Source of the DNA: Clostridia bacterium
GTDB taxonomy: Bacteria; Bacillota_A; Clostridia; Oscillospirales; CAG-272
Direction: 5' to 3'
Assembly (NCBI GenBank): GCA_017445115.1
Contig: JAFSUU010000032.1
Coordinates: 9,356 to 73,355 of the forward strand
Length of the DNA: 64,000 bases
Part shown: in pieces, positions 8,549 to 17,538 of the stretch
How positions within the stretch are numbered: position 1 is the stretch's first letter
Layout: every line of letters starts with the position of its first letter
Notes under the pieces: generated by a model
What the model was told of the DNA's origin: nothing
Databases searched by the model: none
Seen by the model: only the letters and a program-made list of their open reading frames with translations
Translations under genes and position numbers: made by a program

Positions 8549-9574
8549 ATGAAAAAAAGATTTAATGACCTGCATGTTCAGGAACAGCTTGCCCACAAGA
8601 TAGTCAGAAGGACCACGATACGCGGCACCGTGCTCACGGCGGTCGGAGCCGTGCTCTGGTCGTTCTCGAGCGCGTGCGGACAGTTCCTGATGCAGAAAAA
8701 AGACTTTCCTCCCGAATGGCTCGCCTCGACGAGGATCTTGCTCGCCGGATTTCTTCTGACGCTGATCGGCATCATAAGAAACCCGTCGGGTATCAAAAAC
8801 ATATTCAAAAGCGGAAAAGCGATAATCACGCTCATTCTGTACGGCGTGCTCGGCTTCATGCTCGCGCAGTATTCGTTCTTAATGGGCATTGAAGCGTCCA
8901 ACTCCGCGACGGCGACCGTTTTGCAGTACACGGCTCCAATTATAATAGTTGCGATAGTGTGTATCCGCACGAGACGGCTTCCCGCATGGACAGAGACCGT
9001 ATCGATAATCCTCGCTGTGACCGGCGTGTTCCTGCTTTCGACTCACGGCAACCCGTCCGAGCTCGCAATAAAGCCGGCGGCGCTGATCTGGGGACTCCTC
9101 GCGGCGGTCGGAATGGTGTTCTTCTCGCTGCTTCCGTCAAAGATAATCCCCAAATACGGCAGCATCACCGTCACCGGACTCGGTATGCTCTTCGGCGGGA
9201 TCGCGATGCTTTTCGTCGCCCGCCCGTGGAACTACACCGTCCATTTTGACGTCGTGAGCGTCTTCGCGTACATAGGTCTCGCCGTGATGGGAACGACCGT
9301 CGGCTACACGCTCTATATGCAGGGAGTTTCCGACATCGGATCCGCGAAAGCAAGCCTTATCGCAAGCATCGAGCCCGTCACGTCGACAGTCTTCGCCGCC
9401 GTGCTCGGAACGATGTTCGGAGTTATGGACATAATCGGCATCGCGTGCATCGTAGCGACGATCTTCATTCTGTCGATCCCTCCGAAGAAGCTGCACATTT
9501 CATTTCATCCCACACACCGCAAGCACAAGAAACAGAAAGGTCCCTCCGGTGAGACGGAGGCAAACGGCAAATGA
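8549..9574 (+). CDS. EamA/DMT-family transporter
   Basis: This 341-residue integral membrane protein has about ten predicted transmembrane helices in two EamA repeats. The first starts near TAVGAVLWSFSSACGQFLM and the second near IWGLLAAVGMVFFSLLPSKI. EASNSATATVLQYTAPIIIV and DIGSAKASLIASIEPVTSTVFA are the typical repeat-end motifs. The C-terminus is cytoplasmic and basic (HPTHRKHKKQK). Substrate cannot be read from sequence; relatives export amino acids or metabolites. Its stop overlaps the next small gene by 4 nt (ATGA). Confidence 0.9.
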   Translation: MKKRFNDLHVQEQLAHKIVRRTTIRGTVLTAVGAVLWSFSSACGQFLMQKKDFPPEWLASTRILLAGFLLTLIGIIRNPSGIKNIFKSGKAIITLILYGVLGFMLAQYSFLMGIEASNSATATVLQYTAPIIIVAIVCIRTRRLPAWTETVSIILAVTGVFLLSTHGNPSELAIKPAALIWGLLAAVGMVFFSLLPSKIIPKYGSITVTGLGMLFGGIAMLFVARPWNYTVHFDVVSVFAYIGLAVMGTTVGYTLYMQGVSDIGSAKASLIASIEPVTSTVFAAVLGTMFGVMDIIGIACIVATIFILSIPPKKLHISFHPTHRKHKKQKGPSGETEANGK

Positions 9575-9780
9575 AAAACAAAGTATCCTTCGACGTCAAG
9601 ATTGACGCCGAAACTTACAAAAAACTCTCTTATATCGCGTCGGCGGAGGGAAGGAATATAAACAACCAAATTCTCCACCTCACGAGGACCAATATAGCGT
9701 ACTACGAGAGAGTCCACGGAAAAATCAAGCCCGCTGAGCTTGACGGAATACCGCTGCCCGACGGCGACGCCGAAGAATAA
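9571..9780 (+). CDS. Small ribbon-helix-helix-like protein
   Basis: The 69-residue product begins MKNKVSFDVKIDAETYKKLSYIASAEGRNINNQILHLTRTNI. A short beta-strand followed by two helices in this pattern resembles Arc/CopG ribbon-helix-helix DNA-binding domains. The remainder is a short acidic tail. It overlaps the exporter gene by 4 nt and precedes the MBOAT gene by 15 nt, so it is likely co-transcribed. No toxin-like gene is next to it, so an antitoxin role is not supported. It could be a local regulator; function unproven. Confidence 0.6.
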   Translation: MKNKVSFDVKIDAETYKKLSYIASAEGRNINNQILHLTRTNIAYYERVHGKIKPAELDGIPLPDGDAEE

Positions 9781-9795
9781 ACCACGGGAGGGAAT

Positions 9796-11187
9796 ATGGT
9801 CTTTTCGTCTCTTGAATTTCTCTTCCTGTATTTTGCGGTGTCGATGCTGATCTATTTCGCGGTCCCGCTGAAGCTCCGGAACGCGGTCCTGCTCGTCGTC
9901 AGCCTCGTCTTCTACGGATGGGGCGAGCCGGTCTACGTCTTTTTGATGATCGGGACGATACTCATAGACTACGTCTGCGGATATTTCACCGACAAATACA
10001 AGAAGAAGGGGAATATAAAAGCCGCGCGCGCCTTTCTTATCGCGGCGGTCGTATCAAATCTGCTGCTCCTCGGATTCTTCAAATACTGGAACTTTATCAT
10101 CGACAATCTGAACTCGATCTTCGGACTCTCGATCAAGGCGGTCGAGGTGTCGCTGCCGATCGGTATTTCGTTCTACACGTTCCAGGCTCTCTCATACGTC
10201 ATCGATGTTTACAGAGAGGACGCCTCGGTGCAGAAGAACCCCGTTTCGTTCGGGGCTTACGTCACGCTCTTCCCGCAGCTGATCGCCGGTCCTATCGTCA
10301 GATACCGCGACGTCGACCGCGAGCTGCGAGACAGACCTCACAATCTCGTCATGATGTCGTCCGGCATCCGGACGTTTATCTGCGGATTTGCGAAGAAAGT
10401 GCTTCTCGCGAACTCCGCCGGCGCGGTCTGGGAGACGTTCCGAGACTCGAACACCGTTCTCGGCTCCTGGCTCGGCATAATCTTCTTCTCGTTCCAGATA
10501 TACTTCGACTTTTCGGGCTATTCCGACATGGCGATAGGCCTCGGAAAAATGCTCGGTTTCACGTTCAGAGAAAACTTTTACTATCCTTATACTTCAAAAT
10601 CCATCACCGAGTTCTGGAGGAGATGGCACATCTCCCTCGGGACATGGTTCAGAGAATACGTTTACATCCCGCTCGGCGGAAACAGACGCGGACGCGGCAG
10701 GACTTATCTCAATATCCTTATCGTGTGGTTCCTGACAGGTCTCTGGCACGGCGCCTCCTGGAACTTTATCCTCTGGGGGCTTTACTACTGCGTGATCCTC
10801 GTCATGGAAAAACTGTTCTTGAAGAAACTGCTTGACAAAGTGCCATCATTCGTATCGCACGTTTATTCGCTGATACTCATTCTTTTCGGCTGGTGGCTGT
10901 TCGTGTTCGACGATATGTCGGCAGGATTCTCTTTCCTCGGAAAGATGTTCGGCGCGGCGCCCTTCACGACCGGCGCGGTCACGCTTGACGCGCTGTCGAA
11001 CGCGGTGCTGCTTGTCGTGCTCGTCATCGCGTGCACTCCTCTCCCCAAGAAGCTGTACTACAAGCTTTACGAAAAGTCGGCGGCGGCAAGGTGGATTGCC
11101 GCAGGGCTCGCGGTAGCGGCGCTCTTCGTCTGCACGGCGTACCTCGTTAACTCCTCGTACAATCCGTTCCTTTATTTCAGATTCTGA
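9796..11187 (+). CDS. MBOAT-family membrane O-acyltransferase (AlgI/DltB-like)
   Basis: This 463-residue polytopic membrane protein has the MBOAT core: SLPIGISFYTFQALSYVIDVYR, TLFPQLIAGPIVRY, FFSFQIYFDFSGYSDMAIGLGKMLGF, EFWRRWHISLGTWFREYVYIPLGGNRRG and the catalytic-His segment TGLWHGASWNFILWG. Enzymes of this family (AlgI, PatA, DltB) move acyl groups across the membrane onto exopolysaccharide or wall polymers. The gene starts after GGGAGG and is followed 17 nt later by a DHHW/AlgJ-like partner, the usual two-component arrangement. Without dlt genes nearby, polysaccharide O-acetylation is the likelier role. Confidence 0.93.
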   Translation: MVFSSLEFLFLYFAVSMLIYFAVPLKLRNAVLLVVSLVFYGWGEPVYVFLMIGTILIDYVCGYFTDKYKKKGNIKAARAFLIAAVVSNLLLLGFFKYWNFIIDNLNSIFGLSIKAVEVSLPIGISFYTFQALSYVIDVYREDASVQKNPVSFGAYVTLFPQLIAGPIVRYRDVDRELRDRPHNLVMMSSGIRTFICGFAKKVLLANSAGAVWETFRDSNTVLGSWLGIIFFSFQIYFDFSGYSDMAIGLGKMLGFTFRENFYYPYTSKSITEFWRRWHISLGTWFREYVYIPLGGNRRGRGRTYLNILIVWFLTGLWHGASWNFILWGLYYCVILVMEKLFLKKLLDKVPSFVSHVYSLILILFGWWLFVFDDMSAGFSFLGKMFGAAPFTTGAVTLDALSNAVLLVVLVIACTPLPKKLYYKLYEKSAAARWIAAGLAVAALFVCTAYLVNSSYNPFLYFRF

Positions 11188-11204
11188 AAGGAGGGGATAA
11201 AATT

Positions 11205-12443
11205 ATGATAAAAGAAAAACACTCTCATATAGACGCCGACGAAGAGCAGAAGCGTCACCTCGACCTTGAAAAAGAGTTTCAGAGCAAGAACAAGGCGCTG
11301 AATATTGTTCTGACCGTCTCGTTCTTCGCTTTCATCTACGTCTTTGCGCTCCTCTTCTGGATCCTTCCCGACCGCGACGTTTCCGCGGAGGAAAACAGAG
11401 CGCTGGCGTCCGCCCCCGAGTTTTCGTTCGAATCGCTCGCCGACGGATCCTACACTTCAAAATTCGCGACTTATATGGCAGATCAGTTCCCTGCGAGAAA
11501 CTTCTTCGTAAACCTGAAAGCGGCATCGGAAGCTGCCCTCCTAAAAGGCGAAAACAACGGCGTGATCTTCGCGAAAGACGGATATCTCGTAAAGCGGTTC
11601 GATACGGTCGATACCGAGACCGTCGAAAAGAATATATCGAACATCTGCGAATTCGCGTCGGCGCTTGAGGACGCCGGGATCGACGTCACCGTCGCCGCCG
11701 CGGGGCGCGAGGTCGACGTCGCGGAGTCTGTCCTTCCCGCGGCGTACGGCACAGATTCTTCCGACGCCATGTGGTCGGCAATCGACGGAGCGTTCTCTAA
11801 GGGCAATATAAAATACGTCGACTTAAAGACGCCTCTGAAAGAAAGCTTTGACAAGGGCGAATACGTATACTACAGAACGGATCACCACTGGACGTCTTAC
11901 GGAGCGTATCTCGCTTACGGGATCCTCGCGAAAGAAATGGGATTTGCCCCGTCGGATAAAGATTCCTTCCGCCGCGAGACAGTGACGGACAAATTCCACG
12001 GCACGACCTGGTCGAGCGCCGGCGCGTCGTGGATCTCGCCGGACTCGATCGAATTCTTCAGATTCGACGGCGATGATAAGCTCACCACCGACCGTCAGGA
12101 CGAAAAGTTCGACGGACTTTACAAAACATCTTATCTTGAAGAAAAAGACAAATACTCCGCGTTTCTCGGAGGAAACGCCGCGAGGATCGACGTCAGGTCG
12201 TCCGGCGCGGAGAGAGAAAAACTCCTTGTCATCAAGGACAGCTTTTTCCACAGCCTCGCGCCGTTCTTCGCGGAGAAATACGACCTCGTCATAATCGATA
12301 TGAGATACTTCACCGGCTCCGCCGCGATGCTCTGCAAAGACGAGGGGATAGACAAAGTCCTCGTCCTGCTCAACGCCGAAACGCTCGGCGAGGAATGCGG
12401 GCTCGGAAGACTTAAAATGGGTCTTGCCGTACTCGGCGACTGA
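11205..12443 (+). CDS. DHHW/AlgJ-like extracytoplasmic SGNH-type acetylation partner
   Basis: This 412-residue protein has an N-terminal cytoplasmic tail, one membrane helix (about 35-55: IVLTVSFFAFIYVFALLFWIL) and an extracellular domain. PDRDVSAEENRALASAPEFS is the family entry motif, and YYRTDHHWTSYGAYLAY carries the DHHW signature; the acid-His pair of the SGNH-like site is in that motif. VIKDSFFHSLAPFFAEKYDLVIIDMRYF fits the Ser-containing block. Proteins of this type take the acetyl group passed by the neighbouring MBOAT protein and transfer it to a polymer outside the cell. Polymer identity unknown. Confidence 0.85.
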   Translation: MIKEKHSHIDADEEQKRHLDLEKEFQSKNKALNIVLTVSFFAFIYVFALLFWILPDRDVSAEENRALASAPEFSFESLADGSYTSKFATYMADQFPARNFFVNLKAASEAALLKGENNGVIFAKDGYLVKRFDTVDTETVEKNISNICEFASALEDAGIDVTVAAAGREVDVAESVLPAAYGTDSSDAMWSAIDGAFSKGNIKYVDLKTPLKESFDKGEYVYYRTDHHWTSYGAYLAYGILAKEMGFAPSDKDSFRRETVTDKFHGTTWSSAGASWISPDSIEFFRFDGDDKLTTDRQDEKFDGLYKTSYLEEKDKYSAFLGGNAARIDVRSSGAEREKLLVIKDSFFHSLAPFFAEKYDLVIIDMRYFTGSAAMLCKDEGIDKVLVLLNAETLGEECGLGRLKMGLAVLGD

Positions 12444-12482
12444 AAAAGACAACCGTGATCATTTAATACAGGAGATAAAGAT

Positions 12483-13184
12483 ATGAAAAGAATTATCGCC
12501 ATTTTACTAATCGTATTCACGCTCTTCGCTCTCGCGTCCTGCTCTCTTATCAGAAAAGCGACGCCGAAGGAAGAACAGACAAGACAGACGGAAAGCGACG
12601 ATGGAAACGTTTCCGACACAAAACCCGCGGACACCGAAGCCGACACCGATGATTCGCCTGCAGTCAGATATACCGTCGACGAGGCGTACGAGCTTCTGTC
12701 TCACTCTTTCCCCGATTACAAAACCGACGAGGTAAAGATCGAGCGCACTGATCTGATCATTGCCGAAAACGACGGAACCGAATATTATATTTTCAACGTC
12801 AGCCTTCCCAAGAAGGCGGAGACCGACACCGCGGCAGAGTCCGACACCGAGAGTGCGGACACGAAAGACACCGAAACGAAGGCGGTCGAATATGCCGAAC
12901 CCGTCCGCTATTACGTCTCCGTAAACGGAGTCGTTCACACGGAGCTCGTCGACAACAACGTGGACAACCGGTACGCTGAAAACGTGTTCATTCAGAAGCA
13001 CGGCGAAAAGGACGACGCGGGGCACGAGTACGTTCTGCGTTACGAAGGTCTGCTCAAGAGCCAGGACAATCTCTGCTACAACTTCGCAGTTTACAAAAAG
13101 ATGTCCGACGACAAAGAAGAGTACTATACCAACTTTCTCGTGACGATCGACGGTAAGTACAGCGCAGAAACGGCAAGACACTGA
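12483..13184 (+). CDS. Putative lipoprotein of unknown function
   Basis: This 233-residue protein has a lipoprotein signal peptide with lipobox LASC (residues 16-19), then a Thr/Asp/Glu/Lys-rich linker (about 25-62). A globular alpha/beta part with YTVDEAYELLSHSFPDY follows; it is interrupted by a second Thr/Asp/Glu-rich insert (about 116-135). I recognise no family. It lies 40 nt after the DHHW protein gene and 18 nt before the topoisomerase gene, so it may be a surface accessory to the acylation pair. The acidic low-complexity inserts resemble those in the HlyD-like protein at 1061-2455. Confidence 0.65.
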   Translation: MKRIIAILLIVFTLFALASCSLIRKATPKEEQTRQTESDDGNVSDTKPADTEADTDDSPAVRYTVDEAYELLSHSFPDYKTDEVKIERTDLIIAENDGTEYYIFNVSLPKKAETDTAAESDTESADTKDTETKAVEYAEPVRYYVSVNGVVHTELVDNNVDNRYAENVFIQKHGEKDDAGHEYVLRYEGLLKSQDNLCYNFAVYKKMSDDKEEYYTNFLVTIDGKYSAETARH

Positions 13185-13201
13185 GATCAAAAGGTGGGGC
13201 A

Positions 13202-15202
13202 ATGGCAAAGCAAGACATTACCGCAAAATATGACGACAAATCAATAGTCCTTCTGAAAGGCGCGGAACGAGTGAGGTTCCGCCCCGCCGTAATATTCGGC
13301 TCGGACGGACTTGAAGGATGCCAGCACTCGTATTTCGAGATCCTCTCGAACTCGGTCGACGAGGCGAGAGAAAATTACGGCGACGAGATAAAGACGACCG
13401 TGTTCCTCGACGGCTCGATCGAGGTCGAAGACCACGGGCGCGGCGTCCCGCTCGGATTCAACGAAGCGGAGGGCAGATACAACTGGGAGCTCATCTATTG
13501 CGAGCTCTACGCCGGAGGTAAATACGCGAACAACGACGACGATTCGGCGTACAAATATTCGCTCGGACTCAACGGACTCGGCGCCTGCGCGACGCAGTAC
13601 AGCTCCGAATATTTCGACGTTTCGTCCTACGACGGCGTAAACGTCTCCTCGATGCACTTTGAAAAGGGCGAGGCCGCCGGAGAATTCACGGTGCGCCCGA
13701 TCGAGAAGCGCGACCTGAAGCACGGCACGATCCAGCGCTGGAAGCCGGACCGCGAGGTCTTCACCGACACCGCGATCCCGAGGAGCTACTTCGAGCAGAC
13801 GCTGAAAACGCAGTCCGCGTCCAACGCTGGGATCAAATTCATTCTGAAATACGAGACCGCGCCCGGCGTCTTCGACACCGAAGAATTCTTCTACGAATCC
13901 GGCATCAGAGACTATATCAAAGAGATCGCCGGAGAAGACACTCTCACGGCGCCGACATACTGGTCGTTCGAGACTTCGGGACGCGACCGCGAAGATATGG
14001 CGGACTACAAGCTCAAGGGCGAGTTCGTCTGGTGCGTCTCGACGAAGGTCTCCGCGCTCAAGTATTTTCACAACTCAAGCTGGCTCGAGCACGGCGGAAG
14101 TCCGGATGACGCGGTAAAGCGCGCTTTCGTTTACGCGGTCGACAAGAGGCTTCGCGCCGTCGGAAAATACAACAAGAACGAGGCGAAGATCAAGTTCACC
14201 GACATCGAGGACTGTCTCGTCTTCATTTCAAACAGTTTTTCGACGCAGACGTCTTACGAGAACCAGACGAAAAAGGCGATCACAAACACTTTCATCGCCG
14301 ACGCGATGACTCAGTTCTTAAAGGAACAGCTTGAGTTCTATTTCCTTGAGAACCCCGCCGACGGCGAAAGATTCCTCAACCAGGTTCTCATAAACAGAAG
14401 AAGCCGTGAAAAGGCGGAGACGACGAGGATCGACGTCAAAAAGGCGCTCGCGACTTCAAACGACATCACCGGCAGAGTTGAAAAGTTCGTCGCGTGCAGA
14501 TCGAAAGACCCGACGCGCCGCGAGCTCTACATCGTCGAGGGAGATTCCGCGATGGGAAGCTGCAAGCTCGGGCGAAACGCCGAATTCCAGGCGATCATCC
14601 CCGTGCGCGGCAAGACGCTGAACTGCCTTAAAACGACTTACGATAAGATCTTCAAAAACGAGATCATACTCGACCTGCTCCGAGTCATTGGATGCGGCGT
14701 CGAGATAAGCGAGAAAAAGGTCAAGGGCGACGTGTCTCCGTTCGACCTCTCCTCGCTCCGCTGGTCAAAGATCATTATATGCACCGATGCCGACGAGGAC
14801 GGATTCCAGATCAGAACTCTGCTCCTCACGATGTTCTATCGCCTGCTTCCGACGCTGATCGACGAGGGGAAGATCTATATTGCGGAAACGCCGCTGTACG
14901 AGATAACCTGCCGCGACGACATCTATTTCGCATACGACGAAAACGAAAAAGCCGCGATAACGTCAAAACTCGACGGCAAAAAATACACCATCCAGCGTTC
15001 AAAGGGACTCGGCGAGAACGAGCCGGATATGATGTGGCAGACGACGATGAACCCCGAGACAAGACGGCTAATCAGAATATCAAAAGCCGACGCCGAAGAG
15101 ACCGCGCAGATCTTCGATACCCTGCTCGGAGACAACATCGTCGGAAGAAAAGAATTCATTTTCAAATACGGCAGCCTCTACGCCGACGAGGCGGACGTAT
15201 AG
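13202..15202 (+). CDS. Divergent GyrB/ParE-like type II topoisomerase ATPase subunit
   Basis: The 666-residue protein has the GHKL ATPase (EILSNSVDEARENYGDEI, VEDHGRGVPL, LNGLGACATQYSS), transducer with ENQTKKA (QTK loop), and TOPRIM motifs YIVEGDSAMGSCKLGR, PVRGKTLNC, ICTDADEDGFQIRTLLLTMFYR. Catalytic Glu and the DxD pair are kept, but usual residues are altered: RPAVIFGS for RPGMYIG, LNGLGACAT for GLHGVGASV, DADEDGFQI for DADVDGAHI. It is therefore probably a paralogue rather than the main GyrB. No GyrA/ParC gene lies in the window. It ends at a strong terminator, downstream of the lipoprotein gene. Confidence 0.85.
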   Translation: MAKQDITAKYDDKSIVLLKGAERVRFRPAVIFGSDGLEGCQHSYFEILSNSVDEARENYGDEIKTTVFLDGSIEVEDHGRGVPLGFNEAEGRYNWELIYCELYAGGKYANNDDDSAYKYSLGLNGLGACATQYSSEYFDVSSYDGVNVSSMHFEKGEAAGEFTVRPIEKRDLKHGTIQRWKPDREVFTDTAIPRSYFEQTLKTQSASNAGIKFILKYETAPGVFDTEEFFYESGIRDYIKEIAGEDTLTAPTYWSFETSGRDREDMADYKLKGEFVWCVSTKVSALKYFHNSSWLEHGGSPDDAVKRAFVYAVDKRLRAVGKYNKNEAKIKFTDIEDCLVFISNSFSTQTSYENQTKKAITNTFIADAMTQFLKEQLEFYFLENPADGERFLNQVLINRRSREKAETTRIDVKKALATSNDITGRVEKFVACRSKDPTRRELYIVEGDSAMGSCKLGRNAEFQAIIPVRGKTLNCLKTTYDKIFKNEIILDLLRVIGCGVEISEKKVKGDVSPFDLSSLRWSKIIICTDADEDGFQIRTLLLTMFYRLLPTLIDEGKIYIAETPLYEITCRDDIYFAYDENEKAAITSKLDGKKYTIQRSKGLGENEPDMMWQTTMNPETRRLIRISKADAEETAQIFDTLLGDNIVGRKEFIFKYGSLYADEADV

Positions 15203-15266
15203 GATGAATGCTATGACCGGCTTTCTTTTGGAAAAGAAAGCCTCGGCAAAGAAAGCTTCTATGAAA

Positions 15267-15302
15267 GCGCCCGAAACGGAATCGTTTCGGGCGCAGTTTT
15301 TT
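15267..15302 (+). terminator. Rho-independent terminator after the topoisomerase gene
   Basis: A perfect 12-bp stem (GCGCCCGAAACG / CGTTTCGGGCGC) with a GAAT loop is followed by AGTTTTTTT, about 65 nt after the stop codon. Confidence 0.9.
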
Positions 15303-15327
15303 TATTTCCCAAAGTTTTTTGAAAAGG

Positions 15328-15362
15328 GCGGGGAGAACTTTTTTCAAAAAAGTTCTCCCCGC
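15328..15362. repeat. Perfect inverted repeat, 17-bp arms (copy 1 of 3)
   Basis: GCGGGGAGAACTTTTTT, one C, then its exact reverse complement. Closely related inverted repeats occur at 31111-31146 and 44361-44396. It lies between two convergent genes and could stop transcription in both directions. Confidence 0.85.
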
Positions 15363-15370
15363 ATTCTCTT

Positions 15371-16690
15371 TCATCTCTTCTTTTTGATATATTCGATCAG
15401 CGCTTCTTTGTCGTTCGGCAGTTCTTCGTCTATCACGAGAGAAAGGAGTTCGTGAAGCGCCTCTCCTATCTCCGGCCCGGAGAGTCCGAGGGACGTCATA
15501 TCGTTGCCGTTCACGGCGAGGTCGCGGAGCGAAAAGCATTCGTTCTCGCGGACTATCTCCTCCGCGATCGCGGCGATCTTATCGGCGGTCTTAGCGCGTT
15601 CGCGGTATTCGGGCGCGTGGGCGACGGAGTCCGCGCGATATATCTTGCAGAACATCAGGAGCTCGTCGTACGTAAATATCGTGAGGAGCCGTTTGACCGG
15701 CTTCTTTTCGGGGACTATAGGTCTGTCGTGAAGCTTGCAGAACAGAACGACGAGTCTTGCCGTTTCCGCGTCGGAATGCATCGCGGCGAACCAGCGCTCC
15801 GCGATCTTTTCACTGACATCGGGATGGCCTTTGAAATGTCTCACACCGTCTTCTTCCGTACAGACGTACGGCTTTCCTATATCGTGGAACAGCATCGAGA
15901 GACGAAGCACCGGATCCGGCTCTATCGCCTCGACCGATTTCGCTATATGAGTATAGACGTCGTAGCAGTGATACTTGCTCTTCTGATCGAATCCGATCGC
16001 CGGCGTCATTTCCGGTATCAGCGTGCAGATGACGTCGGAATAATCCGTCAGGATTCTGTAAACATCCTTTCCGCAGAGCAGTTTTTTAAGCTCGGAATAC
16101 ACCCTCTCGACGGAAATATTCAAAAGTTTCCCGCGGTTTTTGTGTATCGACTCCGCGGTGCCGCTCTCTATCTCAAAGCCGAGCGTCGAGGAAAAGCGGA
16201 GCGCGCGGATGATCCGGAGCGCATCCTCGCCGAATCTTGTGTCGGGGTCTCCGGTGCATCTCACGACGCCGCGCGAAATATCCTCCATACCGCCGTAAGG
16301 ATCGACTGTCTTTCCGCGGCGGTCGACGGCGATCGAATTCATCGTAAAGTCGCGCCGCGCGAGGTCGTCTTCGATCTTCCGCGTGAAGGTCACGCTCTCG
16401 GGATGACGCGAGTCAAGATATTCGCCGTCAGATCTGAAGGTGGTTATTTCTATCGGCGAGCCGTCAATAACCACGGTGACCGTTCCGTGCGCGATACCGG
16501 TCTCGATCACCTTGTATTTCGCAAAAACTTTTTCAACTTCTTCGGGAAGGGCGGACGTCGTAACGTCGTAATCCGAGACTTCTCTTCCTATAGCGCGGTC
16601 GCGCACCGAACCGCCGACGATATACGCTTCGTATCCGGCGTCCTCAAGCGCGGCGAGAGCGCCGTCAATATTTTTCGGAAGCATTTCCAT
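15371..16690 (-). CDS. cca: CCA-adding tRNA nucleotidyltransferase with HD domain
   Basis: This 439-residue class II CCA enzyme adds or repairs the 3' CCA of tRNAs. Visible are the head motif YIVGGSVRDRAIGREVSDYDVTT with the two catalytic Asp residues, ARRDFTMNSIAVD, DALRIIRALRFSSTLGF and the tail arm. An HD domain follows (SMLFHDIGKP, GHPDVSEKIAERW), as is usual in Clostridia. A GGAGG site precedes the ATG. The gene is preceded by two unrelated minus-strand genes and converges on the topoisomerase gene, separated by hairpins. Confidence 0.93.
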   Translation of the reverse strand: MEMLPKNIDGALAALEDAGYEAYIVGGSVRDRAIGREVSDYDVTTSALPEEVEKVFAKYKVIETGIAHGTVTVVIDGSPIEITTFRSDGEYLDSRHPESVTFTRKIEDDLARRDFTMNSIAVDRRGKTVDPYGGMEDISRGVVRCTGDPDTRFGEDALRIIRALRFSSTLGFEIESGTAESIHKNRGKLLNISVERVYSELKKLLCGKDVYRILTDYSDVICTLIPEMTPAIGFDQKSKYHCYDVYTHIAKSVEAIEPDPVLRLSMLFHDIGKPYVCTEEDGVRHFKGHPDVSEKIAERWFAAMHSDAETARLVVLFCKLHDRPIVPEKKPVKRLLTIFTYDELLMFCKIYRADSVAHAPEYRERAKTADKIAAIAEEIVRENECFSLRDLAVNGNDMTSLGLSGPEIGEALHELLSLVIDEELPNDKEALIEYIKKKR

Positions 16691-16731
16691 ATTTCGCCCC
16701 TCCTTTCAAAAATCGTTTATAGTTCAATATA

Positions 16732-17532
16732 TTATCCGACGGTCACCGCGGCTCCAAGCTCCCCGAGTATCGAGGCAAACTGCATGAACGTGAATACGGC
16801 CGTCGGGAGCGAGTCGCCGTCTTTGAACGAACAGCTGAATTTTCCGTTATATTCGGCGCCGAAACGCGCGCAGGTCTCTTTGATTACCGCGCCGAACTGA
16901 CGGATATCGTCTTTATTGTTCCATTTTATACGCTCGATAATGTCGCCGCCGTCAAAGCCACCGCGGTCGGTGAGCGTGAAAATCCCGTTTCCGCTCTCAA
17001 CCTGAATGCTCATAGGATCCGTCTCGTCTTTGAAAGCGAAATTTGAGCGGACTATGCCGTCTTCAAGCGAGATCGATCTATTAAGATCTTCGACGAACTG
17101 AGCCGGGTACTCCCCATCGGACGGAAAATCGCGGCGCGTTATGTACTTCTCGCACTCTCCCTGCAATTCTTCATTGACGAAGGGATAAAGATCGGCGTTC
17201 GCGCAAATACTCACACACTGAATAAAAGTGAAAAATCGGCGCATATCTGATTCTGAAATAAGCCACGTCAGCGCTCTGTCCTCCGACGGCTCAATATTGA
17301 GGAAAACGCGCGCAAGATAATCGAACACTTCGCCGAGAATATACGGGTCGTCAGTTTTTTGCGACAGCTCGCGATACGCCGCTCCGCAATCGGAAAGTAT
17401 CACCGAGCTCTTCTTTTCCGTCGCGACAAACTCAAACCCGCCTTCGCTCATGGGAAAATAAAACGGCAGCTTTATCTTCGCCGTGCGCCCGTTCTTTTCG
17501 ACTTCAACATGACCGTAAAGCAAATACTCCAT
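16732..17532 (-). CDS. Unknown protein, possibly DUF1828-like
   Basis: The 266-residue soluble protein has no signal peptide or membrane span. The N-terminal part (KLPFYFPMSEGGFEFVATEKKSSVILSDCG, about residues 20-50) resembles the DUF1828 pattern in which a folded segment is followed by LSDxG, but I am not sure of this. The middle is alpha-helical, and a second similar block (VESGNGIFTLTDRGGFDG, about 178-195) suggests an internal duplication of the strand-plus-(L)(S/T)D(C/R)G motif. Its ribosome site overlaps the stop of the phosphatase gene 6 nt upstream, so the two are co-transcribed. Confidence 0.55.
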   Translation of the reverse strand: MEYLLYGHVEVEKNGRTAKIKLPFYFPMSEGGFEFVATEKKSSVILSDCGAAYRELSQKTDDPYILGEVFDYLARVFLNIEPSEDRALTWLISESDMRRFFTFIQCVSICANADLYPFVNEELQGECEKYITRRDFPSDGEYPAQFVEDLNRSISLEDGIVRSNFAFKDETDPMSIQVESGNGIFTLTDRGGFDGGDIIERIKWNNKDDIRQFGAVIKETCARFGAEYNGKFSCSFKDGDSLPTAVFTFMQFASILGELGAAVTVG

Positions 17533-17538
17533 CGCTTT

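Noticed and set aside
9571..9780. Antitoxin of a toxin-antitoxin pair
   Set aside because: The RHH-like protein has no toxin-sized neighbour; it is flanked by a transporter and an MBOAT gene.
13241..14071. Long reverse-strand open frame inside the topoisomerase gene
   Set aside because: It is a shadow of the GC-rich codons on the plus strand, with no ribosome site and no family resemblance. The same applies to other long antisense frames, for example 40406-42469 plus and 15452-16900 plus.
16732..17532. Firm DUF1828 assignment
   Set aside because: The resemblance is limited to a short LSDCG-type block, so the gene is left as unknown.
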